This document shows, piece after piece, positions 1 to 7,928 of a stretch of DNA of 64,000 nt. The stretch is taken from contig NZ_FNGD01000003.1 in assembly GCF_900102895.1 (NCBI RefSeq), positions 1 through 64,000 on the forward strand. The letters run 5' to 3'. Source of the stretch: Arthrobacter sp. ov407. Lineage in GTDB: Bacteria > Actinomycetota > Actinomycetes > Actinomycetales > Micrococcaceae. The number at the start of each line of letters is the position of its first letter. Within the stretch, counting starts at the first letter, position 1. The translations under genes and the position numbers were made by a program. The notes beneath the pieces were generated by a model. It had not been told where the DNA came from. It saw only the letters and a list, made by a program, of their open reading frames with translations, and did no database searches.

Positions 1-2
1 GC

Positions 3-290
3 CGCCTCGAGAAGCGCCTCAAGGACAAGGACATGGGCATCGAGCTCACGTCCGCGGCCAAGGTGCTCCTGGCGACCCGCGGCTACGACCCCGCCATGGG
101 TGCCCGGCCGCTGCGCCGCACCATCCAGCGCGAGATCGAGGACCAGCTCTCCGAGAAGATCCTCTTCGGCGAACTGCACGCCGGCGACATCGTGGTGGTG
201 GATGTGGAAGGCGAAGGCGACGACGCGAAGTTCACCTTCGCCGGCAACGCCAAGCCGCGCATCCCGGACGCACTGCCCGCCGCAGGCTGA
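3..290 (+). CDS. clpC: ATP-dependent Clp protease ATPase subunit ClpC, C-terminal end (5' partial)
   Basis: Only the last ~95 codons are in the window; the frame is open from base 3 to a TGA at 288-290. The peptide carries the C-terminal small subdomain of the second AAA+ module of class I Clp/Hsp100 ATPases, with the arginine-containing sensor-2 stretch GARPLRRTIQREIED and the following SEKILFGEL segment. ClpC unfolds substrates and feeds them to ClpP in the cytosol. ClpC is preferred to ClpB because of the short acidic tail ending PRIPDALPAAG after the last beta strands; ClpB tails differ. The N domain, both Walker A motifs and the ClpP-contact loop lie outside the window, so function cannot be checked further. 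Confidence 0.9.
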   Translation, partial: RLEKRLKDKDMGIELTSAAKVLLATRGYDPAMGARPLRRTIQREIEDQLSEKILFGELHAGDIVVVDVEGEGDDAKFTFAGNAKPRIPDALPAAG

Positions 291-726
291 CCGGATACCG
301 CCGCTGGCCACCGCCGGGCCGCAAGGACCATTTCATCCGGATCGTTCCTACGTCCATCAGCCGCCGCCGCTTCACCGTCACACCACCGCCAACCTGGTGG
401 AGCTCCCTGGATGACGCCACCCGCCGGGTTGGAATGACATCCCGGTCACCTTCACAAGGGCTGAAGCCCGGGGGTCGTCGGTCCTCAGTCGGACTTTCCA
501 CGATCGGCTGCTGAGGTAACTGCGCCGGAGAGCGAGGCATCTTCCGGATTCACTGAGGTAGTAGGGGAAATGAATCAACTAGGTCAGAGACAGCGGCAAC
601 TCTCGAGAATCCCGGCCGGGAACAGGCCGACGAATTGAAGCAGCGCGATCGGCCGGCTGCTGCGGCGTAGTCGCTTAGGTCAAATGGGAGTAGATTTGCA
701 GATGCCCACAGAACAAGGGAGTTTCC
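291..726. other. Non-coding gap between clpC and a small hypothetical gene
   Basis: About 436 bases with no convincing gene on either strand. Short open frames here have no ribosome binding site and no recognisable peptide. I see no strong terminator hairpin directly after clpC. The last ~20 bases hold the AAGGGAG ribosome binding site of the next gene. Confidence 0.5.
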
Positions 727-1080
727 ATGGGTGACGTGTGGATTCGTACCGCCGACCAGGGCCTGATTCGGGCCGCCAAAGTCACTGAAATTAGAACTTC
801 TCGTGGATCGGTCCACGAGGAGACGGGATATGCGGTAACGGTGGTCGCGGGAGGTAAGGCTTTCCATGTTATCGACAACAGCGAGCTCGTCGGAGCGCAG
901 GCTGAAAGGCTTGACTATGCACGGCGGCTGCAGGATGCGTTGTTGCTGGCGATGGATACGGCCCAAGGCGCCGAGGCGCCGATGGTGATTAGCTACGAGA
1001 AGGACAGGGAAGGCTGGATGCTTACACCGGCGTCTGATTTGGCCCGCGATTTCCCGCCCCTGAGTTACGCGAAGGACTAG
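727..1080 (+). CDS. Hypothetical protein, 117 aa
   Basis: Starts at ATG 727 with a good AAGGGAG site five bases upstream. The N-terminal half reads as a small beta-rich unit (VWIRTADQGLIRAAKV, then YAVTVVAGGKAFHVID), which suggests a small beta-barrel or sheet followed by a helix (residues ~55-80) and a mixed tail. There is no signal peptide, membrane segment or Cys motif. I do not recognise the family. It stands alone, with clpC upstream on the same strand and a convergent MerR gene downstream. Confidence 0.65.
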   Translation: MGDVWIRTADQGLIRAAKVTEIRTSRGSVHEETGYAVTVVAGGKAFHVIDNSELVGAQAERLDYARRLQDALLLAMDTAQGAEAPMVISYEKDREGWMLTPASDLARDFPPLSYAKD

Positions 1081-1159
1081 CCATCCGAGGGCCAGTGCGA
1101 ATTCTCCGGCCGCCGGCTGTGATCCCGACTAGAGAGGAAGCGCCAGTCCAACCGTGGTC

Positions 1160-1191
1160 GCAACGCCGCAACGCCGCAACGCCGCAACGGC
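1160..1191 (+). repeat. Short tandem repeat, 8-bp unit GCAACGCC, four copies
   Basis: Three perfect GCAACGCC units and a fourth with one changed base (GCAACGGC) lie in tandem in the intergenic space between the converging gene at 727-1080 and the MerR gene. No gene reads through it. It is a simple-sequence tract that could vary in copy number. Confidence 0.8.
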
Positions 1192-1308
1192 GAGCCTGGC
1201 CACTGTGGCCACGGCCCGAGCCGTCGCCGCCGGGCAGCTCCGCTTGAGCCTGTTGACGGGCGGAAACTTGAAGCGAAGGTCAAGTCCAGCCGCGTAGGTG
1301 CGGCGAGG

Positions 1309-1698
1309 TTAACTTGCGGTCTTCTCCGCGACAACACCCAAGGCTGAGTCCGTGGCCTTGATGTACCGGGTGATGGAGTCACGGTTGTGGACGAGTATGT
1401 CGATCTTCTGGGTCATCCGGTCACGCTCCTGGAGAAGTATCCCCCGCAGTTCTGGGTGCGGGTCGGTGACCACGATAGTCTGCCGTCGATCCAGGCAGGG
1501 CAGGATGTCCCCTATGATCCGGGTCGGTATGCCTGCGTCGATCAGGCCACGGATCTTGCCGACGCGGTCAACGAGATGTTCGTCATATGACCGGTAGCCG
1601 TTATCGAGGCGGCGAGGGGTCACCAGGCCCTGTTCCTCGTAATACCGCAGCATCCGGGCCGGAACACCTGACCGTTTGGATAGCTCACCAATGCGCAT
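1309..1698 (-). CDS. MerR-family transcriptional regulator
   Basis: 129 aa starting at ATG 1698, preceded by AAGGAGG. The open frame extends far upstream, but the strong Shine-Dalgarno and the classic MerR opening MRIGELSKRSGVPARMLRYY fix this start. Residues 1-70 are the winged-helix DNA-binding domain (helix-turn-helix, then YYEEQGL wing); residues ~80-118 form the long dimerisation helix. There is no cysteine in the C-terminal part, so it is not a metal sensor; the class resembles short redox- or drug-responsive MerR proteins. It is divergent from the oxidoreductase at 1789, and the shared region holds a typical over-long MerR promoter, so it probably activates that gene. Confidence 0.9.
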   Translation of the reverse strand: MRIGELSKRSGVPARMLRYYEEQGLVTPRRLDNGYRSYDEHLVDRVGKIRGLIDAGIPTRIIGDILPCLDRRQTIVVTDPHPELRGILLQERDRMTQKIDILVHNRDSITRYIKATDSALGVVAEKTAS

Positions 1699-1723
1699 AG
1701 GGGCCCTCCTTCGTGAACGCGAA

Positions 1724-1755
1724 TTGACCTTCACACTAATGGAAGGGTTCAGAAT
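1724..1755 (+). promoter_or_regulatory. MerR-type promoter with 20-bp spacer and dyad operator
   Basis: A -35 like TTGACC (1724-1729) and a -10 like CAGAAT (1750-1755) are 20 bases apart, longer than the usual 17. The spacer holds the dyad CCTTCACACTAATGGAAGG. Over-long spacers with a central dyad are the mark of promoters that MerR proteins untwist. It drives the reductase at 1789 and lies just upstream of the MerR gene. Confidence 0.75.
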
Positions 1756-1788
1756 GGAGCTAATTACAAGCTCAATGAAGGGATTCAC

Positions 1789-2532
1789 ATGAAGATCGGC
1801 ATCCTCGGAGCAGGATCCATTGGCGCGACACTGGCCCGCAAGCTTAGTGGAGCCGGACACGAGGTCAAGGTCGCCAACTCCCGTGGTCCGGAGACCATCA
1901 ACCCCGAGATCGTGGCAGCAGGAGCCCGGGCAGTAGAGGCCACCGATGTTGTCACCGACGTCGACGCCCTCATTATCTCCATACCACTGAGTCGTATCCC
2001 CGCGATCAAACCCCTTATCGCCAACCTTCCAGCCGATGCAGTCATCGTCGATACCTCGAACTACTACCCCACGCGTGATGGACAGGTGCAGGCACTCGAT
2101 GACGGGCAAGTCGAGAGCGTATGGATCACCGAGCAGCTCGGACGTCCCGTGGCCAAGGCCTGGAACGCCATCGTGGCTGGGTCGTTCGAAGCCAAGGGCA
2201 AAGCAGCAGGCGACCCCGATCGCATCGCAATCCCCATTGCCGCGGACCGCGAGGCGGACAAGGCAGTAGCAGTGAGCCTGGTGGAGGACACCGGGTTCGA
2301 CGCTTTCGACGCGGGGTCCCTTGCCGATTCCTGGCGCCAGCAGCCGGGAGCTCCCGCTTACTGCACCGATCTCACGCGCCAGGAAATCCCTGAAGCTCTT
2401 GCAGCCGCCAAGAAGGATCGGATCTCGCAGCGGAGGGACCTGGCGATGGCCGCAATCTCGGAAAAGCTCGAGACCGGTGCGACCCTCACCTCCGACGACG
2501 TCGTCGAAGTCAACCGAGCCATCTACATCTAA
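1789..2532 (+). CDS. NADPH-dependent F420 reductase-like NAD(P)-binding oxidoreductase
   Basis: 247 aa. The Rossmann motif GILGAGSIGATLA at residues 4-16 binds the dinucleotide; the first strand ends in VANSRGPE, where Ser-Arg suits NADP(H). The fold matches the NADP-oxidoreductase, F420-dependent family (Pfam F420_oxidored), which moves hydride between NADP and coenzyme F420 or acts as an imine/ketone reductase. The length is slightly above the ~220 aa usual for F420:NADP reductases and an internal QQPGAPAY segment suggests the reductase-with-own-substrate subgroup. The MerR regulator is divergent, so it is probably induced by a small molecule. The substrate cannot be told from sequence. Confidence 0.85.
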   Translation: MKIGILGAGSIGATLARKLSGAGHEVKVANSRGPETINPEIVAAGARAVEATDVVTDVDALIISIPLSRIPAIKPLIANLPADAVIVDTSNYYPTRDGQVQALDDGQVESVWITEQLGRPVAKAWNAIVAGSFEAKGKAAGDPDRIAIPIAADREADKAVAVSLVEDTGFDAFDAGSLADSWRQQPGAPAYCTDLTRQEIPEALAAAKKDRISQRRDLAMAAISEKLETGATLTSDDVVEVNRAIYI

Positions 2533-2641
2533 CCACTGGTTCGGGCCACCGACCAAGGAACCGAGACCGGCGGTCCGATGGCGGACCCTGCGCGGAGCCA
2601 AGCGCTTCCGAAGCCCGTGCCGCTGGCGGTGGCTCGTCGGT

Positions 2642-3703
2642 CTAGACGAGGCCTGGTGTGTTGTTCCGGCGTTTTTCGGCGATACCGGCAATGGCCGCCA
2701 CCCCGCTGCGGAGGGCGATGGCCATGATGAATGCCGTTGCCAGGGCGAGGGCGATCCAGGCATAGGTTTCGCGGCCCGGGAGGTTCGCTGCGGCGAACCA
2801 GCGGACGGCGTAGTTTGCGGTGGTGGCGACGGGGAAGGTGAAGACCCAGAAGAGGGGGCTAAAGGGGAGCTTGCGGTACTCGCCGATAAGGAACAGTTGC
2901 ATGAGCAGCATGATGATCAGCACTCCGGTGAGGCCGAGCTGCAGCGCTCCCATGGGTCCCGGGTGTGAAACCATCCAGGCGACGCTTGCGGTTGCTGGCG
3001 CGGCCAGGTAGGCCGACAGGCCGGTCTTGGCCGCCGGGGGGAGAGCGCCTGCGGTCATCAGCCGGACTGTGACGACGGTTCCGACGACGAGCCAGAAGAA
3101 GGCGCCGATGCCGAAGGCGGCCAGCGCCGCGTCGTGGGCGTGGATGCTGGAGAATCCGATGCTGGCGACGAAGGATCCGGCCACGACGGGCAGGAAGTAG
3201 CCGGGGTGAATGGCTTGCATTGAAACTCCGCCGGTAATCCAGTGGGCGAAGAGCTGGGTGGCCACGACAGTAAGGGCGGCGATGAACGCAACGCACACCC
3301 ACATGCCTAATGCGGGAAGGTATTCGCTGTAGTGGGCTGAGAGCAGGATCCCCACCAGAGGGATGAAGGATGCAAACGGGCCGGCTATCTGGTGCCGGCG
3401 ATCGGCGCGGAAGGCTCCTTTGCGGCGCAGGCCGCGCAGCAGATAGATCGTGGTCAGGATGAGCCAGGTGGCACTGGCGGCTCCGTAGAGGACTTCCTCC
3501 GGCCAGGCCGGCGCCCCGAGGGTGGCCCGGGCCGCGGACCATCCGGCGCCCAATCCGGCGAGGCCCAGCGGAACACCGAAGAGGCTCAACGGCAGCATGC
3601 CCGACGGGGCGGCGGGCGAAGGGTCGGCGGGTGATGGTGGGCCCGGTGAGGGGGCGCCCGGGCCGGCCGTTGCCGGCCCGGTCCTGATTTCGGTAACAGT
3701 CAT
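2642..3703 (-). CDS. TDT-family (TehA/SLAC1-like) membrane transporter
   Basis: 353 aa from ATG 3703, with GAGGAG upstream. After a ~35-residue Pro/Ser/Ala-rich cytoplasmic lead (GPGAPSPGPPSPADP) there are about ten hydrophobic helices, in the pattern of the tellurite-resistance/dicarboxylate transporter family, which includes TehA and the plant anion channel SLAC1. Recognisable pieces are LFGVPLGLAGLG in TM1 and GIGAFFWLVVGTVV mid-protein. Members are anion channels or exporters (for example dicarboxylates, sulfite, tellurite derivatives). It is divergent from an HxlR regulator with paired operators between them, so expression is probably controlled by that repressor. The anion carried is not known. 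Confidence 0.85.
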   Translation of the reverse strand: MTVTEIRTGPATAGPGAPSPGPPSPADPSPAAPSGMLPLSLFGVPLGLAGLGAGWSAARATLGAPAWPEEVLYGAASATWLILTTIYLLRGLRRKGAFRADRRHQIAGPFASFIPLVGILLSAHYSEYLPALGMWVCVAFIAALTVVATQLFAHWITGGVSMQAIHPGYFLPVVAGSFVASIGFSSIHAHDAALAAFGIGAFFWLVVGTVVTVRLMTAGALPPAAKTGLSAYLAAPATASVAWMVSHPGPMGALQLGLTGVLIIMLLMQLFLIGEYRKLPFSPLFWVFTFPVATTANYAVRWFAAANLPGRETYAWIALALATAFIMAIALRSGVAAIAGIAEKRRNNTPGLV

Positions 3704-3807
3704 TCCGTACTCCTCGGAGCTGGGGTCGTCAGTGGGGCGTGAGATCGTGGTGCGGTGATCGGCAAGGATTGCTTCATCCTGTTGGTGGCGTAGAGTCACG
3801 GTACAAG

Positions 3808-3845
3808 CTTTCTTTAAGAAAGTAAATAAACTTGCTTCAAGAAAG
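3808..3845. promoter_or_regulatory. Paired HxlR operators between TDT transporter and hxlR-like gene
   Basis: Two near-palindromes, CTTTCTTTAAGAAAG (3808-3822) and CTTGCTTCAAGAAAG (3831-3845), are spaced 23 bases apart in an AT-rich island in otherwise GC-rich DNA. The second ends about 26 bases before the regulator start. The spacing is about two helical turns, which fits two dimers side by side. HxlR proteins are known to bind tandem sites of this kind (ACTT/AAGT half-sites). Confidence 0.75.
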
Positions 3846-3871
3846 TAAGCACCTCTTTGGAAGGGATCCTG

Positions 3872-4378
3872 ATGCCGCTTCGCACTAGCTGGTCGGAAGA
3901 CAAGTGCCCCATCGCCCGGGCCGCCGACGTCCTGGGGGATCCGTGGTCCCTGCTGGTGCTGCGGGAGGTGTTCCTGGGCAACAACCGGTTCGACGGTATG
4001 AAGAAGGAACTGCGGGTCGCCGACAATGTCCTCAGTGAACGCCTCCGGCGCCTGGTCGGGGCGGGTGTTCTGACCGCCGAGCCTTACAGCGCGGGAACCC
4101 GCCCCCGGAATGAGTACCGCCTCACGGCAGCCGGGACCGACGCGCTGCCCGTCCTGCATGCGCTCACAGTGTGGGCGCAGAGGCACACGCAGTCGCCGGG
4201 CGGAAAATCAATGCGCATTATTTGCACGACCTGTGGAACCGAGTCCGCCTCCGGTGCCTGGTGCCAAACATGTGGGGCGGAACTCACGGTCGCAACCACC
4301 GCCTGGGCTCATCCGAAGTCCAGTGAAAACCTCATCGAGTTGGCCCGTGCAGGCACACCACAAAAGACCAGCGACTAA
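3872..4378 (+). CDS. HxlR-family winged-helix regulator with C-terminal zinc ribbon
   Basis: 168 aa from ATG 3872, which has GGAAGGG at the right distance; a TTG at 3857 is less likely. Residues ~10-105 form the HxlR domain: CPIARAADVLGDPWSLLVLRE is the diagnostic opening with the redox-sensitive-type Cys of this family, followed by RFDGMKKEL and a wing (SAGTRPRNEYRLT). After the domain there is an extra ribbon, CTTCG-(8)-WCQTCG, two Cys-x2-Cys pairs that probably hold zinc. Divergent from the TDT transporter with paired operators in between; most likely its repressor, reacting to electrophiles or oxidants. Confidence 0.9.
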   Translation: MPLRTSWSEDKCPIARAADVLGDPWSLLVLREVFLGNNRFDGMKKELRVADNVLSERLRRLVGAGVLTAEPYSAGTRPRNEYRLTAAGTDALPVLHALTVWAQRHTQSPGGKSMRIICTTCGTESASGAWCQTCGAELTVATTAWAHPKSSENLIELARAGTPQKTSD

Positions 4379-4512
4379 AGTCGGGGCGGCCCGGCCAGTG
4401 GGCCGCTCGGTTAATGCGCCTCAGGCACATCACCCCGTCGATGTAGATTTTCCCGACACTAATGTCGACAGAGCCGTCCGGGCAGCGGTGGATAATCCGT
4501 CGCTGTGTGCCA

Positions 4513-4853
4513 CTAAGGAGCGGATGTCGGTCGAGGCCGGGACTCCGCAAGTATGTCCAATGCGGCGCGGCCGCTGTGACAAATGGTGCTGCGAAGATCC
4601 GGCCGGTCATGTGCGTCTGCACACCCGGGGTTGAGTGCCCAGGTGTCGCCTTCAAGGCGATAAATGCTCGTTACCCGCAGATCAAATGGCGATATTTTGT
4701 CGCCTCCTCCGACCTTGGCCTGCCAGTGTTCTATGTCCAGGAAGCAGGCGAGATGGGTAGTGACGTGCTTGGTGAGGGCATCAAAAGCCGTGACGCGTCC
4801 ATCTTTGAACCGTGCCGCCGCTGAATCGAGGGCCTCTGATACTCGAAGGGAGG
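4513..4853 (-). pseudogene. Remnant of SnoaL/DUF4440-like protein (5'-truncated)
   Basis: Translating the minus strand gives SAAARFKDGRVTAFDALTKH followed by a ...HWQAKVGGGD...PFDLRVTSIYRLEGDTW tail, the pattern of a SnoaL-like/DUF4440 cone-shaped domain, then a scrambled end where family members read LVHRHAD. There is no start codon or ribosome binding site in frame, and the reading frame meets the broken cupin gene (next entry) in a different frame. It is a decayed internal fragment. Confidence 0.6.
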
Positions 4854-4865
4854 GGGGAGGAGGCG

Positions 4866-5019
4866 GTGCGGGCGCCGGGAGAGAACCGGACGGTAGCGAC
4901 GACCATGGTCTGGGTGGACTCGTGGGGCAGTGCGATCGGGTCGAGCCACACGTCGCCGGCGAACTGGGCCGCCGGGTTTTTCGAGGTGGGCGCGGAGGGT
5001 TCGATGTTGATGATGTTCC
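4866..5019 (-). pseudogene. 5' fragment of a cupin-domain gene
   Basis: Directly after the stop of the carboxymuconolactone decarboxylase gene the minus strand reads NIINIEPSAPTSKNPAAQF, then GDVWLDPIALP and VVATVRFSPGARTA. This is the N-terminal ~48 residues of the cupin that often follows such decarboxylase genes; homologues continue with WHSH, the first metal-binding histidines, which are missing here. No ATG is in frame at the 5' side. The break lies at about 4865, where SnoaL-like remnant sequence begins, so a deletion fused two genes. Confidence 0.65.
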
Positions 5020-5352
5020 TTACTTCTTGTCTGTGAAGAGCTGTTTGGCTACGCCCATCGCAGCCATGCCGTTGGGCCAGCCGGAGTAGAGCGTGACGTG
5101 GGTGATGGCTTCGATGAGCTCTTCCTGCGTCACGCCGTTCTCCAGGGCGCGGCCGAGGTGGAAGCCCAACTGGTCGGTGTTCCCGCCGGCGGTGAGTACG
5201 GCCACGGTGATGAGGCTGCGGTCCCGTGCCGAGAGTTCGGGACGGTTCCAGACGTCCTCGAAGAGCACGTCGTCGGTGAGCTCGGCAAGCTTCGGGGCAA
5301 AGTCGCCGAACATCTTGCGGCCGCCTCCGAGCTGCTTGGGCTGGTCAGTCAT
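5020..5352 (-). CDS. Carboxymuconolactone decarboxylase-family protein (AhpD-like fold)
   Basis: 110 aa from ATG 5352 with AGAAGGA upstream. The all-helical CMD domain spans most of the chain; RDRSLITVAVLTAGG at about 44-58 and the HLGRALENGVTQEEL helix pair are typical of 4-carboxymuconolactone decarboxylases. There is no CxxC pair, so the AhpD peroxidase-type activity is unlikely. In relatives it is paired with a cupin gene, and a broken cupin does follow here. Upstream is an MFS efflux gene on the same strand, 58 bases away, so the two may form a short operon. Confidence 0.85.
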   Translation of the reverse strand: MTDQPKQLGGGRKMFGDFAPKLAELTDDVLFEDVWNRPELSARDRSLITVAVLTAGGNTDQLGFHLGRALENGVTQEELIEAITHVTLYSGWPNGMAAMGVAKQLFTDKK

Positions 5353-5410
5353 GATGATCCTTCTTTCGATGTGTGCAGCGCGGCAGCTGCAGGCTGTTAC
5401 CTGGATTTGC

Positions 5411-6610
5411 TCAGAGGCGGCGTGGGAACGCCGACCGTCGGCCATACAGGGTGAGCAGGAGAGCCGCGATGCCGAGGGCGATCATGACGACCGGTAGCGC
5501 CAGTCCGTCGAATGGCGTCAGGAGGAGTGCGCCGAGGATGCCGGCGCCGAAGATTGCCAGGTTGAAGGCGACCGGGAGGAACGCGTTGGCGACGTCGGCG
5601 TTTTCGCCTCCTGCGGTGGTCAGCGGGCCCTGCAGCTGGGCTGACGCGCCGCCGAAGGCGACGCCCCAGAGGGTGGCCGCGATCACGATGGCCGGGGAAG
5701 ATGTGTGTCCGATGAGCAGGATGACTCCGGATGCGACGAACGCGGTGACGCTCAGGTGCAGGAGGGGCCGGGGGTGGCGGTCCAGCAGCGCTCCGGTGAT
5801 GGCCACACCGATGACCGATGCGATGCCGTAGATCAGCAGGATGAAGTCGGTGGAGAGGTCGGTTTCTGTGGCGCGGAGATAGGGGGCAATGTAGGTGTAG
5901 ATGGTGCTGTGTGCGAGCATCCAGGCGACGATGACGGCGAGGATGAGGGCGACTCCGGGGATCCGGAACACGCGCCCCAAAGGAAGCCGCGACGTGGCCG
6001 GCTGCCCGGGGGCATCAGGGACGAACGCGATGATCAGTGCAACGACGACGAGTGCGAGGACGGAGAGCGCGCCGAAGGACCATCGCCAGTCGAAGGTCGT
6101 TCCGATCCAGGAGCCGAGGGGGGTGCCGAAAGCGAAGCCGAGCGGCGCGCCCGTGGAAACGATGGCCAGGGACAGCCCGGCGTTCTGGGGCGGGCTGATG
6201 CGGCGGCCGTAGGCAGCGAGCATCCCCCAGATGATTCCCGAGAACGCGCCGGCGAAGAATCGTGAGACGAGAGACAGTGCAACCTCAGGGGAGAACGTGG
6301 TGAGTGTGTTTGCGAGCACGAGTCCGGTGATACTCGCGAGCAGCAGCGGCTTTCGTCGCATACCGCGGGTGAAGGTGATCGCGGGAATGGTGGCGAGGAC
6401 CGTGCCGAGGGCGTAGGCGCTGACGAGCAGACCGACAGTTCCTTCGCTGGTGTGGAGGCCTGCCGCGATGACGGGTAGCAGGCCGGCCGGCATAGTTTCG
6501 GTCGCGACGAGGATGAATCCCATTGCGGCCAGGACGACAAGCGCGACCAAAGGCAGTCTTTGCTGTGCCCTGGCTTCCGGTGCTGGTGTTCGTGTGGGGG
6601 CGGTTGTCAT
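5411..6610 (-). CDS. MFS transporter, DHA1-type efflux
   Basis: 399 aa with 12 predicted membrane helices. The N-terminal half has the DHA1 (drug:H+ antiporter-1) landmarks: TETMPAGLLPVIA in TM1, SAYALGTVLATIP in TM2, the loop basic cluster TRGMRRKPLL (motif A) and GAPLGFAFGTPLGSW (motif C, antiporter motif) in TM5. Members export drugs, sugars or arabinose-like compounds using the proton gradient. ATG 6610 is preceded by AAAGGAG. It is followed 58 bases on by the CMD gene. The substrate cannot be inferred. Confidence 0.9.
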   Translation of the reverse strand: MTTAPTRTPAPEARAQQRLPLVALVVLAAMGFILVATETMPAGLLPVIAAGLHTSEGTVGLLVSAYALGTVLATIPAITFTRGMRRKPLLLASITGLVLANTLTTFSPEVALSLVSRFFAGAFSGIIWGMLAAYGRRISPPQNAGLSLAIVSTGAPLGFAFGTPLGSWIGTTFDWRWSFGALSVLALVVVALIIAFVPDAPGQPATSRLPLGRVFRIPGVALILAVIVAWMLAHSTIYTYIAPYLRATETDLSTDFILLIYGIASVIGVAITGALLDRHPRPLLHLSVTAFVASGVILLIGHTSSPAIVIAATLWGVAFGGASAQLQGPLTTAGGENADVANAFLPVAFNLAIFGAGILGALLLTPFDGLALPVVMIALGIAALLLTLYGRRSAFPRRL

Positions 6611-6668
6611 GTGGCTCCTTTCGTGCGGGTCGGAGACGCCGGGATCGGGCTTGGAGATCGGACGCGGC

Positions 6669-6705
6669 GGGAGGTCTATCCCACGGGCCGTGGGGTAGAC
6701 CTCCC
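6669..6705. terminator. Strong hairpin downstream of the alcohol dehydrogenase
   Basis: A 16-bp stem (6669-6684 with 6690-6705, one G-T wobble) and a 5-base loop lie between the dehydrogenase stop and the MFS gene start. On the plus strand it is followed by GGGTTTT; on the minus strand, where the flanking genes lie, there is no T-tract, as is common in actinobacteria. It should separate the two transcripts. Confidence 0.75.
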
Positions 6706-6787
6706 GGGTTTTGGCCTTTGCCGTGTTACCCGTTATCGGGCGGCAGCCTCTGCGGCGTGCCTGGACGGTTCGGCGAGGTGAATTGGA

Positions 6788-7804
6788 TCAGATTGTGAGC
6801 AGCACCTTGGTGGCTCTGCGCTCGTCCATGGCTTTGTAGCCTTCGGCGGCCTGTTCCAGGGGCAGGGTGAGGTCGAACACCTTGCCGGGGTTGATCTTGC
6901 GGTCCCAGATCAGCCGGATCAGCTCGGGCAGGAAGCGGCGCACGGGGGCGGGGCCGCCCTCGAGCTGCACGCCGGTGAAGAACAGGTCCAGGCCGTTGAG
7001 CTCGACGTCGTGGCCGACTCCGACGTAGCCGATGCGGCCGCCACCGCGGGCGGCGTGGATGGCCTGCCACATGGATTCCTGGGTTCCCACGGCCTCGACG
7101 ACGCCGTGGGCGCCGTATCCGCCGGTCATCTCCTTGATCTTCGCGGCTCCCTCGTCGCCGCGTTCTTCGACGATGTCGGTGGCGCCGAACTCACGGGCCA
7201 GCGCCTGCCGCTCCGGGTGCCGGCTGAAGGCGATGATGCGCTCGGCGCCGAGCTGCTTGGCGGCGAGGACTGCCGAGAGTCCGACGGCACCGTCTCCGAC
7301 CACGGCGATCGTCTTGCCAGGCCCTGCCTCGGCAGCGACTGCGGCATACCAGCCGGTGCCGAGCACGTCAGACGCTGCCAGCAGGGACGGCAGCAGATCT
7401 GCCTCAGGTACTCCGGGAGTGGGGACCAGCGTGCCGTCCGCGTGGGGGATGCGGGCGAGTTCGGACTGGGTGCCCGTCATGAACACCCGGTGGATGCAGC
7501 CGGACTGGTAGCCGGCCTGGCAGACCTCACACGTGTTATCTGAGGCGACGAAGGAGCCGACAACGAAGTCGCCGACCTTGACGTTCTTCACGTCGTGACC
7601 GATCTGCTCGACCACGCCCGCATACTCGTGGCCCATATGGACCGGTCCATTCAGCTTCTCGATTCCGCGATACGGCCAAAGGTCAGAACCACAGATACAC
7701 GTTGCAGCGAGCCGGATCACCGCATCGGTGGGCTCGGCGATCTTCGCATCCTCAAGTTCTTCGACGCGCACGTCACCGGGGGCGTACATGACAACACCAC
7801 GCAT
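6788..7804 (-). CDS. Zinc-dependent alcohol dehydrogenase (MDR superfamily)
   Basis: 338 aa from ATG 7804 (GGAGAG upstream). The catalytic zinc site is seen as CICGSDLW and GHEYAGVV; the structural zinc loop is CEVCQAGYQSGC, slightly reduced relative to the four-Cys norm. The Rossmann motif VVGDGAVGLSAVLAAK follows, and ISFSRH-like HPERQALAREFGA suits NADP(H). It resembles the glutathione-independent formaldehyde/aldehyde and tartronate-type MDR group of actinobacteria. An XRE/MmyB regulator is divergent at 7929, so it is probably controlled by that protein. The substrate is likely a short alcohol or aldehyde. Confidence 0.88.
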   Translation of the reverse strand: MRGVVMYAPGDVRVEELEDAKIAEPTDAVIRLAATCICGSDLWPYRGIEKLNGPVHMGHEYAGVVEQIGHDVKNVKVGDFVVGSFVASDNTCEVCQAGYQSGCIHRVFMTGTQSELARIPHADGTLVPTPGVPEADLLPSLLAASDVLGTGWYAAVAAEAGPGKTIAVVGDGAVGLSAVLAAKQLGAERIIAFSRHPERQALAREFGATDIVEERGDEGAAKIKEMTGGYGAHGVVEAVGTQESMWQAIHAARGGGRIGYVGVGHDVELNGLDLFFTGVQLEGGPAPVRRFLPELIRLIWDRKINPGKVFDLTLPLEQAAEGYKAMDERRATKVLLTI

Positions 7805-7928
7805 AATTTGCTCTCCTGTTGGTTGGGTACAACCAGTCAAGCTCTACTTCCGTGCGCGGGGGAGTCTCTGTTGAGGGGTGTACCGAGAGGGAACCCCTCG
7901 TTCCTGCGCGCCGATTTACCCTTGAAGC

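Noticed and set aside
1309-2763. Long minus-strand open frame that includes the MerR gene
   Set aside because: Only the MerR part has a start signal and protein-like sequence; the rest runs antisense to the reductase gene and has no recognisable domain.
5705-6265. Plus-strand frame rich in Asp/Gly/Glu
   Set aside because: Antisense to the MFS gene; the high-GC third-codon bias makes long shadow frames, and no ribosome binding site is present.
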